From Boswellia sacra (lineage: Eukaryota > Streptophyta > Magnoliopsida > Sapindales > Burseraceae): DNA of 64,000 nucleotides. The stretch lies in assembly GCA_013180625.2 (NCBI GenBank), contig SNVD02007534.1:229572-293571 (forward strand), read 5' to 3'. Under the pieces are notes generated by a model. That model saw only the letters and a list, made by a program, of their open reading frames with translations, did not search any database and was not told where the DNA came from. The translations under genes were made by a program, and so were the position numbers. Of this stretch, positions 23,353-34,087 are shown one piece after another. The first letter of the stretch is position 1; every line of letters starts with the position of its first letter.

Positions 23353-25205
23353 TGTAGATACTAGAATGTTGAGGATCGATGACGAAATGAAAATGAATGT
23401 TGAGTAGAGAAAATGACCAAAATGCCCTTGGAGACCAAGAAAGGAAATGTCAGAAGGAATTGATGAAAGGTCTTCAAAATTGACATGTGAATTTAAAAAA
23501 TCAGAGAAATTAATCCAAAAGGAATATGATGATGAATCATATACTGTGCAAAGCTGCGGATGTCTATTTTTCATAAAAATTTACGGATTGTGAATTGGAG
23601 TTAAACTTGAAAAGTTACATACGATCAAACAGGAAAAGTTGGGAAGGGACTATATTTAAACATTTTAAATTAGGAATGGCCAACCAGCCAGTGCACTGTT
23701 CACTCATGTGGTACTGTTCATACATTACTGTTTATCCAAATCCTGCATTGGTTTTTTGGGTTTTTATCACTTTTTTCAATCTAAGAAAAGCCTATATGAG
23801 CACACCTTGGGCACACTTTGAAGAGACATCCAGAAATCCTCTCTTCCCTCTTGAAGGTACGCTCGAGAATTAGAGAAGTTTTTTCTAATTTAATATTTTT
23901 CAGGCGTTTTATATTGCTCTAAACCAAAAAAGGGTAAGTCCCAAGAGCAGAATTCCCTTCTTTCTCCTATTTCTTGTTTTCACTTTCATGCTTAGAATTA
24001 GGCATGTTTAGGATAAATTAGGCTTAGAATAAGCATGATTAGGATTTATATTGATGCATAGAAGTATGCTAGGATTTTATGAATTGCTTAATCTTTCATT
24101 TGTTTTGCAAAGTGGATAAGCATGTCGAGATAAGTCTGCTCACCTTTCTTCATTTAGAAATATATTTAGGAATTTACTTTCTTTACGAATGCTTAGAAAC
24201 ATGCTTAGGAGTGCATGATTAGAAATATGATAGGAGAATTTATATTTGCTTTGATATATGTTAGGAAATAGTATAGAAGAGGTGAGAATTACCATTTTAC
24301 CTTTGGATGCCTTGTTTGAGCTAGAATAGCTATGATTGAAGTTGATTGCTTAGATTAGGCTAGAATTGCTGTGAATTAATGTTGAATTATGCTAGAATAG
24401 CAATTTCCATGATAGAATTATTGAATGTAGATCGAAGTGCCATCATATTAAATTATGGCTTTGTTTGATGTATGAATGTACAACTATATTATGAATATAT
24501 TAGAAGTATAGACGAATGATGCATGAAGTAATGGTGGACTCATATTGATAGTGCTGGACCAATACCTAGAATGCGTGCTTAAATGAATGGATGTAGAGGT
24601 TTAATAGAAGGTGAATAGACTCACATATGATGGTGAGGAATTCATCCTCTATTGAGTCTCAAATGAATCATTTGTACTATATATGTCAAATTTATCTAAG
24701 GAATGTTTAATTTAGAATTTATTTTATTGAAAAATAAAAGCGATGCGATCTTCTTCCCCTTCCTCCATGTTTAATGGAAATGTAACTCTATTATCCTCCC
24801 TCTTTCTATGAATGTTTATATAATCGCTATTGATTGAATAATCACCTCACGTGTCTTAAAAAAGATAAAAATGAAATGTGTGCATAAAATCAACCACTTA
24901 AGCATACTAAGTAACAACACGAGCTATTCCTATTTGGTATTCCGTAGTGGAGGCCAAATCATAATCCAAGCGGGTCGAGTGACTCGTACCTAACTTCTTG
25001 AAGCCATTTCTAAAGGGATGAGAGTAGTTTAGGTCCTGAAGTGAGGGATTGGATTGCCTCCATTCATTTCCAATTGAAGAATTGGGTGGCAACTCCATTC
25101 TCCATATGTGCCTATGGCTCGTTTGTGTTCCCTTAAATCTTAAAAGAGGCTTTGACACAGTATCGTGGTCTTAAATGCTTTGGCAGGATGGAAGCCCTAT
25201 TCACA
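23353..25205 (+). repeat. 5' LTR of E3
   Basis: From TGTAGATACTAG to CTATTCACA. The U3 has CACTGTTCA and ACTGTTCAT words near 23695-23740, followed by a TATA-like box (TATATGAG, 23793-23800). Confidence 0.85.
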
Positions 25206-25206
25206 A

Positions 25207-25224
25207 CGGCGACTCCACTAGGGA
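25207..25224 (+). other. Primer binding site of E3
   Basis: CGGCGACTCCACTAGGGA follows the LTR after one base. It resembles the TGGCGACTCC-type PBS I remember for Ogre/Tat elements, usually assigned to tRNA-Arg; the tRNA was not checked. Confidence 0.65.
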
Positions 25225-25489
25225 TAAGAGAAGTTGATTATGATCGGGATACCAAATTCTAATACCTCATTTTGGTATAATGAGTCATTGCATCACTACA
25301 CTTTTGCACACAATAAGCACGAACTACCTAAATCAGTTATGTGGCATTGGCTCAAGAGGTCTTTGGCTCCATTCGACCCTTGGACGACTCATGTTGGTGT
25401 CACCACCTTTGAGCACATACTATTGAATAGGTATAAAAAGAGATTGGCCCAAAAGGACATCTCTCACTCGAAGGAGCAGATTCTATAAC
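25225..25489 (+). other. Leader of E3
   Basis: Reverse complement of the leaders at 10970-11360 (E8) and 44910-45205 (E2). Non-coding; the 84-codon open stretch here is not kept in the other copies. Confidence 0.6.
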
Positions 25490-26650
25490 TTATTTGATCA
25501 CCACTCGAGGTGAAATCCTAGGCTTCACAATATAAAGGAAGTGATTTAGGCCTTATTCGGATCGATTAAGCCTTTCAAGCCTACCTATGCTTACTTCATC
25601 ATCACTAGTGTACCCTATTAAGCCTAATCAAGCATTTTCTTTATCTAACCACAAAATTTATACTAATAGTAAGAAAATTTCCCTTACATAGCACCCTTCA
25701 CTCACAACATATGAACATTTTAGAAAAGAGCATTGAGAGCCATGCTTATAGGGGAATAAAAGGAAGTTGACAAGTTTCTTTGCAATTTTGAGCTTGAAAA
25801 AAGAAGAAAACAGAAGAAAAGAAAAGAGAAAAAGAAAAGAGAGAAAACTAAAAAAAGAAGAAAAAGAAAAGAAGACTGCTAATCCCATTATGCATAAAGT
25901 GTAGGGGTGTAGTCACCCAAAATCAAAAGCAAACCAAACATGGTGGGTGAAAACCCAAAGTTTGGGGGTACAAATGGAAGAAGTTGATGCTCTCAATAAA
26001 AACCTAGAATGGTTATATAATTATGGGTGAGATAACCTTGTAGCCTCCTTTAACATACCTTGACCCTAGCATATCATTACAAGCTTGATAAAGCCCTAAT
26101 GATCCTTGATGTTGTGATGAGCCTACATTAATAGAGAGTGGTGTGAAAAGTGGGCTTATGGTAATCCTTATATCTTTACAGATTTATCATTAGTTTCTAT
26201 TTGCATAAAGCTATTCGAGTCTTAACAAGTGAAGTATGATTGGCTACACACACATACACACACACATGAAGAATCTCAAATGAAATAAGTTTGGTTTAGA
26301 GTCAAAATTATGAACAATCATGATGTCAATGCATTACCGTTGAGCCATTGAATTTGAGAAATCCTTGAGGAACTTGAATGTAAATCAAATTGACACACAA
26401 CTCACGTCTAGCATTTCAACTTGTTATTGGAGGATATTAGGTTTATTGATAACATGTCAGAAAGAAGAAAATTTGCCAACTGTTTCCATCAATGGTATCA
26501 AAGAAGCAACTTTGCCACCAACGATGAAGAAGCACGACCTATGGAAGAAGTTAGCCATTGTCTATAATGGATGCCTACGAAGGAAGAGGAATAATGCCTT
26601 TGAAGTTAGATGAAGAAATTCCCCAAGACAATACTAAACTCTTCATACAA
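25490..26650 (+). other. Athila-like 3' segment embedded in E3
   Basis: This stretch matches E6 55180-56160, which lies between the LOG gene and the 3' LTR of an Athila-like element. Shared words include CACTCGAGG-GAAATCCTAG, TGATTTAGGCC, AGTTTGGGGG, TGATCCTTGATGTTGTG and a CACACACA run. E2 carries the same segment in reverse complement. It also holds a GA-rich block (25790-25875). It suggests a Tat x Athila chimera. Confidence 0.7.
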
Positions 26651-26869
26651 GTGTAAAGAATTACCCATCCATCTTCATAAGTGAAAAGAAGTAAAGGACA
26701 AAGGGTTGTACAATCATCTTAAGTAAGAAATGAAATAAAAGGGTGAAGAATTGCTCTAATCATTTTGAAAATCATGGCAGATATTATCTCAATCATCTCA
26801 AAGGAAGTGTATGAAATGGAGATAGAATAGATAGCCTCTCTTGTAACCAAATATGAGAAAAAGAAACAA

Positions 26870-27200
26870 AAAAATAAAAGAAGAAAAGCCTGCTAAGTCA
26901 AAAACCTGAAAAGGCGACTTAGGAAAAAATTAAGGCAAGCCTCCTAAGCTTAAAACCCAAAAGGGCAACTTAGGCAAAAGTTAAGGCATGAAAGAAAAGA
27001 AGAAAAAGCCTGCTGAGTTCAAAACCTGGAAAGGGTAGCTAGGGCAAAAGTTAGGGCAAGCTCGCTAAGTCGAAAACCCAAAGAAGGCGGCTTAGGCAAA
27101 ATTTAGAGCATAAAAAAAAATGAAATGAAAAATGACTGAATCTGATAAGTTGAAAACCCGAAAGGGTGGCTTAGGCAAAATTTGGGTTAAAAAGAAAAAT
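26870..27200. repeat. Tandem array, unit about 52 bp, in E3
   Basis: Five to six units with AAGTCAAAAACC, GGCNACTTAGGC and AAAATTAAGGCA. Homologous in sequence and place to 5212-5530 of E1. Confidence 0.75.
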
Positions 27201-27720
27201 ACTTGAATAAGTAGAAAACTACCACTAAATCTTTGACTAGGATCCATCTCAGCACGATCCAGTCCAATCATTATCTTAGCCAGAATCAAGGGAACAATTG
27301 GGAAACCTAGGCCCATCTGAGGAATAATGATCACAAGATAAATATCGCTAAGACCATCTAGAGAGGCCAATAGAAACTGTGTAAGAAGGAAGAACTGAAA
27401 AAGCCGAAGCCATTCAGATGTGCTTTTATCCATCATCTCAAGCAAAGACATGATAGAAGACAATGTCAATCTACCACTTCTAGTGTAAATGCTCATGGTA
27501 GAAATTAGAAATTCAAAAAGTTGGCAAGACATTGATGGCATTAGAATTAAATGAATGAGAAACGAATATGGCAGAGAATTCCTCATACAGGGGGCAAAGC
27601 TCTTCCTCATTGAAGCAGAAGACATGATCATCAAAATCTTAGAAGGTTATGCATTCTTTAAGAAAAGGAACGTCTAACTTCACATGATGAAGGCACTTCA
27701 AAACGTAAAGACTGCTAGAT
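27180..27720 (-). pseudogene. Antisense DUF7745-like gene of E3, broken
   Basis: The minus strand has an open stretch of 180 codons (27634-27092), but the homologous residues are spread over more than one frame. In other frames it reads DFDDHVFCFNEEELCPLYEE near 27640-27580, which fits the start of a DUF7745-type domain. Within the open stretch, LILAKIMIGLDRAEMD followed by QRFSGSFLL near 27290-27210 corresponds to the E1 block with ILAETLIRLDQVEVD. The 52-bp array overlaps its end. Several stops interrupt the composite reading. Function unknown. Confidence 0.5.
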
Positions 27721-27729
27721 TCAAGCTGC

Positions 27730-28280
27730 TTCTAGTCATCATTCTTTAAATGCTTCAAAAGAGGATAGAGAGTCTTGAGAGAAGCCTCAGATATGTTGAA
27801 CTGTGAGATGAGGCAGTGGAAGGTGTGAAGGAAAGTAGAATGGAAAAGAGAAGGTCGATGGTGACAGTCCTCACACATCATCACCATTATCATCAACATC
27901 AAGTGAAGAAACAAACAACCTGAGCCTAAAGACGTTTAACCTCCTAGGCTAGATAAGCAACCTCTTGACAACTCATCTAATCCAAGCAAAAGAATCAGAT
28001 AGAAAGCCAATTAGGATAGGAGTCATGCATACATGAAACATAGAGTAATGTTTTAGCTGGTATTGATTGGACCTTTATATACTCACGAGAAGAAGTTGCA
28101 TATGAAAGACTCGTTCCATGAAAGATCGTGGTACCTACATTACATTGCATTGCATTTTATGACTAATAATTGATTGAAGAATGACTAAAAACATAAAAAA
28201 TACATAGTCAGAAGACTTACCAGAAGGGTTTACAACCTCCAAGTGACCAAGTTTTATAGAATCACAACGTTGTATAAAAT
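27730..28280 (-). pseudogene. Remnant of the antisense PMD gene in E3
   Basis: 27914-27732 encodes a block with LMLMIMVMMCEDCH that matches E1 6469-6284 (LTLVMMVMSEDCH). Sequence to about 28130 matches E1 6470-6600. The N-terminal PMD part is missing, and the region passes directly into a tandem array. Confidence 0.5.
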
Positions 28281-28319
28281 ATTGGGGGTTGCCACCAAAG
28301 GAATGGGCTCAATACCTAA

Positions 28320-29010
28320 AGCAATGGAAGTAGCACGATGTACAAGTTAGTTTCGAGGAGATACATGGAAGTGACACGATGTGCAAGTCAATCTTGATAA
28401 GATCCAATGGAAGTAGCACGATGTGCAAGTCACTCCTGAGGAGATCCAATAGAAGCAGCAAGATGTAGAAGTTAGTCTGGATGAGACCTAATGGAGGCAC
28501 GATGTGCAAGTCAGTCTTCATGAGAATCAACGAAAACAACATGATGTGTGAGCTAGTCTTGATGAGACCTAACATAAGCAGTATGATATGCAAGTCAGTT
28601 CTGATGAGACTTAGTAGAAACAACATGATATGTGAGTCAATCTCGAGGAGACCCAATAGAAGTAGCACGATATGCAAGACAGTTTTGGTGAGACTCGATT
28701 GAAGCAACACGAAGTGTAATATACCTAATCTAGGCAGTATGAGACTCAATTAAAATAGCACGATATACAAGCCACTCAAATGAGGCTCTTAAGTTAGAAT
28801 GATGTGCAAGTCACCTGGATTAGGCTCATTAGTTCAACATAATGTGCAAGTAATATGATGAGTAGTATGTATCAGGTAGCTCAATCTCAATGAGATGCCT
28901 CTCAAGTAGTATGATATGCAAAAATAGCCTCATCTCGATGAGATTTCTCTCAAGTAGCACGATGTGCAAAGTCAGCTCCATCTTGATGAGACTTCTCTTA
29001 AGCAGTGTGA
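28320..29010. repeat. 42-bp tandem array of E3
   Basis: About fifteen degenerate units of GATGTGCAAGTCAGTCTTGA plus TGAGACCCAATGGAAGTAGCAC. The unit is 42 bp, a multiple of three, which explains the open frames of 146 and 73 codons on opposite strands. The same array exists in E2 (23075-23352 and 32660-33030). Confidence 0.85.
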
Positions 29011-29034
29011 TGTGCAAAAGCAACTACCATAAAG

Positions 29035-29210
29035 AAGGCTTGAAGAAGGATGTTCACCTTGAAAAAGGAATCTCCCTTGAAGAAGGAATCTCCCTCGAAG
29101 AAGGCATCCACCTTGAAGAAGGAATCTCCCTCGAAGAAGGCATCTACCATGAAGAAGATGTCAATCCTGCAAAGGCATCTCCTTTAAAGAAAGAAGTTTG
29201 CCATGGAAAA
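29035..29210. repeat. 18-bp tandem array of E3
   Basis: About nine units of CTTGAAGAAGGAATCTCC. The translation is a repeating acidic six-residue pattern, but that follows from an 18-bp unit and is not evidence of a protein. Confidence 0.8.
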
Positions 29211-29339
29211 GGAATTTGAAAGTTATTATAAAAAAAAAAAGGATTTTGAAGAAGAAATTTGATGTTCACCAGCCTTGAAGATGAAAGGTCATCTTGAATA
29301 AAGGATTTGAAAAATGTAAGAAGATTCATAGTCAAATAG

Positions 29340-29465
29340 TTGAAGGAAAGAGAAGAAGAAAGTGAAAGGAAGAAGAGAGAAAGAAGAAAAAGAAGAGAAA
29401 TAAAAGAAAAAGAAAGAAGGAAAGAAAGAAGAGAGAGAAAAAAAAAGGAAAAGAAAGAAAAAAGG
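29340..29465 (+). repeat. GA-rich tract of E3
   Basis: About 125 bp of GAAAGAAGAAAAAG-type sequence, at the same place as the E1 tract. Confidence 0.8.
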
Positions 29466-29479
29466 TGAATGACCCTTTG

Positions 29480-30060
29480 TATTTTAAAGAATCTTTAGAA
29501 CATACCGATAGTAAGCAACTCGTCAAGTTAATAGTTTAACAACTCATAAAGAAAAAATAGCATTGGTCGAATGGAATCCTCGACCAATCCACACTAGGAA
29601 AGAATTCCTCGAGAGACTAGAGAGCAGAGTTGTTGAAAACACATATAAGAGATAAAAATCTGAATTAATTTGAAATCATTAAGATGTTTAACACTTTTAC
29701 AGGAGCCTACAAGAAGAATGGAGAAATCACCAATGAATAAGAGAATCAATAATATTGTTCCTAGTGGATTAGAAGGAATTGAGAGTAGAAGCAAGAATAA
29801 TTGGGCATGAAACCCGTTGAATACAAAATGTTGAGCAGATTAAAGAAACATCAAGAACTCAAAAGAAGGACATTAAATCCATTAAATGAGAAGGCTAAAA
29901 AAGAACAAAGAAGCATGAATAATACTTAAAAGATAGGCATGAAACCCAATGAATGCAAATTCTAAAGAGATCATATAAAGTATGAAGGATGCTCAGCCAA
30001 AGGCACGTAGAATAAGAAGATCTAAAGACCATAAAGCAGTGCATGAGAGAGTCTTTTCCC
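29480..30060 (+). other. Conserved 3' untranslated segment of E3
   Basis: Homologous to E1 8081-8635 and, inverted, to E2 22195-22540. No frame is conserved between copies. Confidence 0.55.
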
Positions 30061-30064
30061 AGCG

Positions 30065-30335
30065 GACATACATTAGAAGGAAACCCTAAGAAGAATGTGC
30101 GCTTAAGAGTGTTTTAAGTCTTTATTATAGACGTAAGTCCTAAGAAGAGGCGCATTGAAGAGTGTTGAAAACGCTAAGAAGTAGATGCACTTAATAGTAT
30201 TTTAAGCCCTTGGAATGGGCACAAGTCCTGAGAAGAGGCGCACTGAAGAGTGTTGATAACCCTAAGAAGCAGGTGCATTGAAAAGTGTTGAAATCCTTGA
30301 GAACTAGCTACACTGAGGAGTGTTTTATCACAGCA
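30065..30335. repeat. Tandem array of E3 (GCGCATTGAAGAGTGTTG units)
   Basis: About six units of 40-45 bp carrying CCTAAGAAGAGGCGCACTG and GAAGAGTGTTGAAAACCC. Same type as E1 8640-8940. Confidence 0.8.
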
Positions 30336-30339
30336 TTAT

Positions 30340-30715
30340 AAGGATTCTTTCTAGCCCTTGAATGGGCACATTTCATGCTTGGAATAGGCACATCTGCCCT
30401 TAGATGGGCATAGTAAACCTTGAATGGCACATCCGCCCTCAGATGGGAAAAGTAACCCTTGGATGGCACATCCACCCTCAGATGGGCACATTAGTCCTTG
30501 AATAGGTACATCCGCCAATAGATAGGCATAGTAACCCTTAAATGGGCACATTCGCCCTTAAATGGGTGTAGTAACCCTTGAATGGGCACATCCACCCTCA
30601 GATGGGCACATTAGCCTTAGATGGGTATATTAACCCTTGAATGGGTATATTTACCCTTAGATAGGCATCATAACTCTTGAATGGGCATATCTACCCTTAG
30701 AAAGAGCAAGAAGAG
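30340..30715. repeat. 20-bp tandem array of E3
   Basis: About eighteen units of CCCTTGAATGGGCACATCCG and CCCTCAGATGGGCACATTAG. The largest version of this array in the window. Confidence 0.85.
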
Positions 30716-30848
30716 GAGAGAGAAATGATAAGATGTTTGATGGAATGGAGATGAAGACGAAGATGTCAATATGGAAAAAGAAAGGACAAAGCGAGAGTAC
30801 TTTGTTGACCTTTGTGTCTCATAAACATCTCCAAAGTAGGGGCCAAGT

Positions 30849-32659
30849 TGTAAACACTAGAATTTTGAGGCTCAATGACAAAATAAAGATGAATGTCAAG
30901 CAAAGAAGAGGACCAAAATGCCCGTCGAACGTGATTAGCAATCGATGAAAGGTCTTAAAAACTAGCATGTGAGTTAAAAATCATAGAAATTAATCCAAAA
31001 GGAATCTGATGATGAGTCATATACCATTGCAAAGCCACAAATGTCTAGTTTTCATTGAAATTTATGGATCGTAAATCAAAGTTGAACTTAAAAAGTTAGG
31101 TACGATCAAACAGGCAAAGGAAGGAAAACATTACATCGCGAAATTGTAAAATAGGAAGGGCCAAACAGCCAGCGCACTGTGCACACAATACTGTTCATCC
31201 TAATCCCATGTTGATTTTTATCACTTTTTCATTCCAAGAAAAGCCTGTATAAGCACACCTTGGGCACACTTTTAAGTGACATCTTGAAATCCTCTTTTCT
31301 TCCTCTTAAAGACACACTTGAGACTTCGAGAAGTCTTTTCTAGTTTAATATTTTTTTTGGCCGTTTTATATTGCTCTAAACTAAGAAATGGTACATCCCG
31401 AGAGTAGAATTCCCTTTTTCTTCCTGTTTATTCTTTTTATTTTCATGCTTAGAATTAGGCATGTTTAGGATAAATAAGCTTAGAAAAAGCATGATTAGGA
31501 TTTATTTTTATGCATAGAAGTATGATAGGATTTTACGAATTGTTTAGTCTTTCATTTGCTTTGCAAGGTGGATAAGCATGTGGAGGTAAGCTGGGTCGCC
31601 TTTCCTTATTTAGAAACATGTTTAGGAATTTACTTTCTTTACGAATGCCTAGAAACACGCTTAGCAGTACATGATTAGAAACATGATAGGAGAATTTATA
31701 TTGGCTTTGATATATACTAGGAAATAGTATAGAATAGGTAAGAATTACCATTTTACCCTTGGATGTATTGTTTGAGCTAGAATAACTATGATTGAAGTTG
31801 ATTGCTTGAATTAGACTAGAATTGTCATGAATTAATATTGAATTATGCTAGAATAGCAATTTCCATGATAGAATTATTGAATCTACGTCGAAGTGCCATG
31901 ATATTAAATTATGGCTTTGTTATGTATGAATGTACAAATATGTTATGAATATGTTAGAAGTATGGCTAAATGATGCCATGAAGTGATGGTGGATTCACAT
32001 GGATGGTGAGGGACCATTACCTAGAATCCGTGCTTAAATGAATGAATGTAAAGGTTCAATAGAAGTTGAATAGACTCACATATGGTGGTGAGGAATTCAT
32101 CCTCTGTTGAGTCTTAAATAAATCATTTGTACTCTATATGTCGAATTTATATAAGGAATGTACATTTTAGAATTTATTTTATTGAAGAATAAAAGCGATG
32201 TAATCTTCTTCCCCTTCCTTGATGTTTGACAGAAATGTAACTCTATTCTCCTTTGTCTTTCTATAGATGTTTATATAATCACTATTGATTGAATAATCAC
32301 CTCACATGTCTTAAAGAAGATAAAAATGGAATGTGTGCATAAAATCAACCACTTAAGCAGACTAAGTAACAACACGAGCTATTCCTATTTGGTATTCCCC
32401 AGTAGAGGCTGGATCTTGATTCAAGTAGGTCAAGTGAATCGTACCTAACTTCTGGACCTATCTCTAAACAAATGAGGGTAGTTTAGGTCTTGAAGCAAGG
32501 GATCAGATTGGCCCCATTCTTTCCTCATTGAAAAGTTAGGCGGTGACTTCATTCTCTAAACGTGCCCATGGCTCATTTGTGTTCCCTGAAGTCTTGACAA
32601 AGGCTTTGACATAGTGTCATGGTCGTAAACGCTTTGTTGGGATGAAAGCCCCGTTCACA
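30849..32659 (+). repeat. 3' LTR of E3
   Basis: From TGTAAACACTAG to CCGTTCACA, preceded by the PPT AAAGTAGGGGCCAAGT. TATA (TATAAG) at 31248-31253. Confidence 0.85.
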
Positions 32660-33040
32660 TTGCTAAGAGACGGAGCCTCATCTAGCAAATTGCACATCGT
32701 GCTAACTGAGGAGCCTCTTATGGGAAATTGCACGTCGTGCTAACTGAAGAGCCCCATCCAAGTGGCTTACACACTGTGCTATTTTAATTGGGTCCTATCG
32801 AGATTAACTTGCACATCATGTTGCTTCCTGTAGATATCATCGAGACTGACTTGCATACCTTGTTATTTCAATTGGTCTCATCGAGCCTGACTTGCATACC
32901 ATACTGCTTTGATTGGGTCTCATAGAGACTAACTTGCACATCGTGCTGCTTTGATTGGGTCTCGTCGGGACTGACTTACATATTGTGTTTCTTTGATTAG
33001 GTCTCATCAAGATTAACTTATACATCGTGTTGCTACTGCT
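32660..33040. repeat. 42-bp-type array of E2, right part
   Basis: Continues the array cut by E3: TTGCACATCGTGCTAACTG units, then TGACTTGCATACC and GGGTCTCATCGAGACT units. Confidence 0.8.
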
Positions 33041-34087
33041 ATTCCTCTAGATGTTGAGCCTATTTCTTTTGTGGTTACCCTCTAGTATTTCATACTGCAT
33101 TATGATTTTGCAGAACCCAGTCACTTTTGGACTCTGCTTCATTCTATATCATGCTTCCTATAAGAAAAGGATTTATGATTCGTGTATGCATGCTCTATGT
33201 TGATGCTCAATATGTATGCTTCTTATGCTAGGCGACAAATAAGGGTGTGGACTAACTATAGGCCAACTCCTCCTTTTTATGAGAGGATACTGAGGATGTC
33301 TTAGTGATGAGCAGGAAGAGACTTTTGGTACTACAACTCATGCAATGAATCTTCAAATGCTCAAAACAATCCTCTAGCGAATAGTTAGTCTATCTATTTC
33401 AAGCATCATGTCTTATGCTTCATTCAAGATGATTGAGACAATTCTATCTACCATGATTTTTAAGATGGTTAGGGCAATTCTTTGGCCATCTCATTCTTTT
33501 CTTATCTAAAGATGAATAGGCAATTCTTTGCCCCTTACTTCTTTTCACTTCTTAAGATGAATGGGCAATTCCTTGCCCCCTATATGAAGAGTTTAATACT
33601 GTCTTGGGGAATTTCTTAATCTAGTTTTAAGGGCATTATTCTTCCTTCTTTGTAGAAATCCATGCTGGATGAAATGGCTAACTTCTTCCAAATATTTTGC
33701 TTCTTCACTGTTGGTGGCAATGTTGCCTTCTTTGATACCATTGATAGGAAATACTGGCAAATTTTCATCTTCTTAAAATGTTTTCAACACCTCTAATGTC
33801 CTCCAATAATAAGTTGAAATGAGTTGTGCATCAATTTGATTGACATTTGAATTCGTCAATGATTTCTCAAATTCGATAGCTCAAAGGTAATGCATTGACA
33901 TCATGATTGTTCATAATTTTGACTCATTCCATAATTGCTTCATTCAAGATTTTTCATATATGTGTGTATGGCCAATTATACTTTACTTGTTGAAACTCGG
34001 ATAGCTTTATGCAAATAGAAACCAATGATCAATCTCTAAAGGTAAAAGACTATCATAAGCCCACTTTTCACACTACTCTCCACTAAT
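33040..34087 (-). other. Athila-like 3' segment of E2, part one
   Basis: Reverse complement of E3 26010-26650, so also related to the E6 3' region. It stops at CTAAT (34083-34087), the target site of E5, and continues at 42296. Confidence 0.7.

Larger units (their letters stand above)
23353..32659 (+). mobile_element. E3: pol-less Tat derivative inserted in the E2 array
   Basis: LTRs at 23353-25205 and 30849-32659 are clearly diverged (I estimate roughly 80 percent identity at their starts by eye). A PBS follows the 5' LTR and a purine-rich PPT precedes the 3' LTR. The flanks are GTGCT and TTGCT. Internal parts: leader, an Athila-like 3' segment, antisense DUF7745-like and PMD remnants, arrays, GA tract and more arrays. 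Gag, RT and integrase are all absent, so it depended on other elements to move. Confidence 0.85.

Noticed and set aside
26365..26613. 82-codon frame in the Athila-like segment of E3
   Set aside because: The E2 copy of the segment (around 33630-33830) does not keep the frame and E6 lacks it.
28309..28749. 146-codon hydrophobic minus-strand frame
   Set aside because: Produced by the 42-bp array; the opposite strand is open too and there is no gene context.
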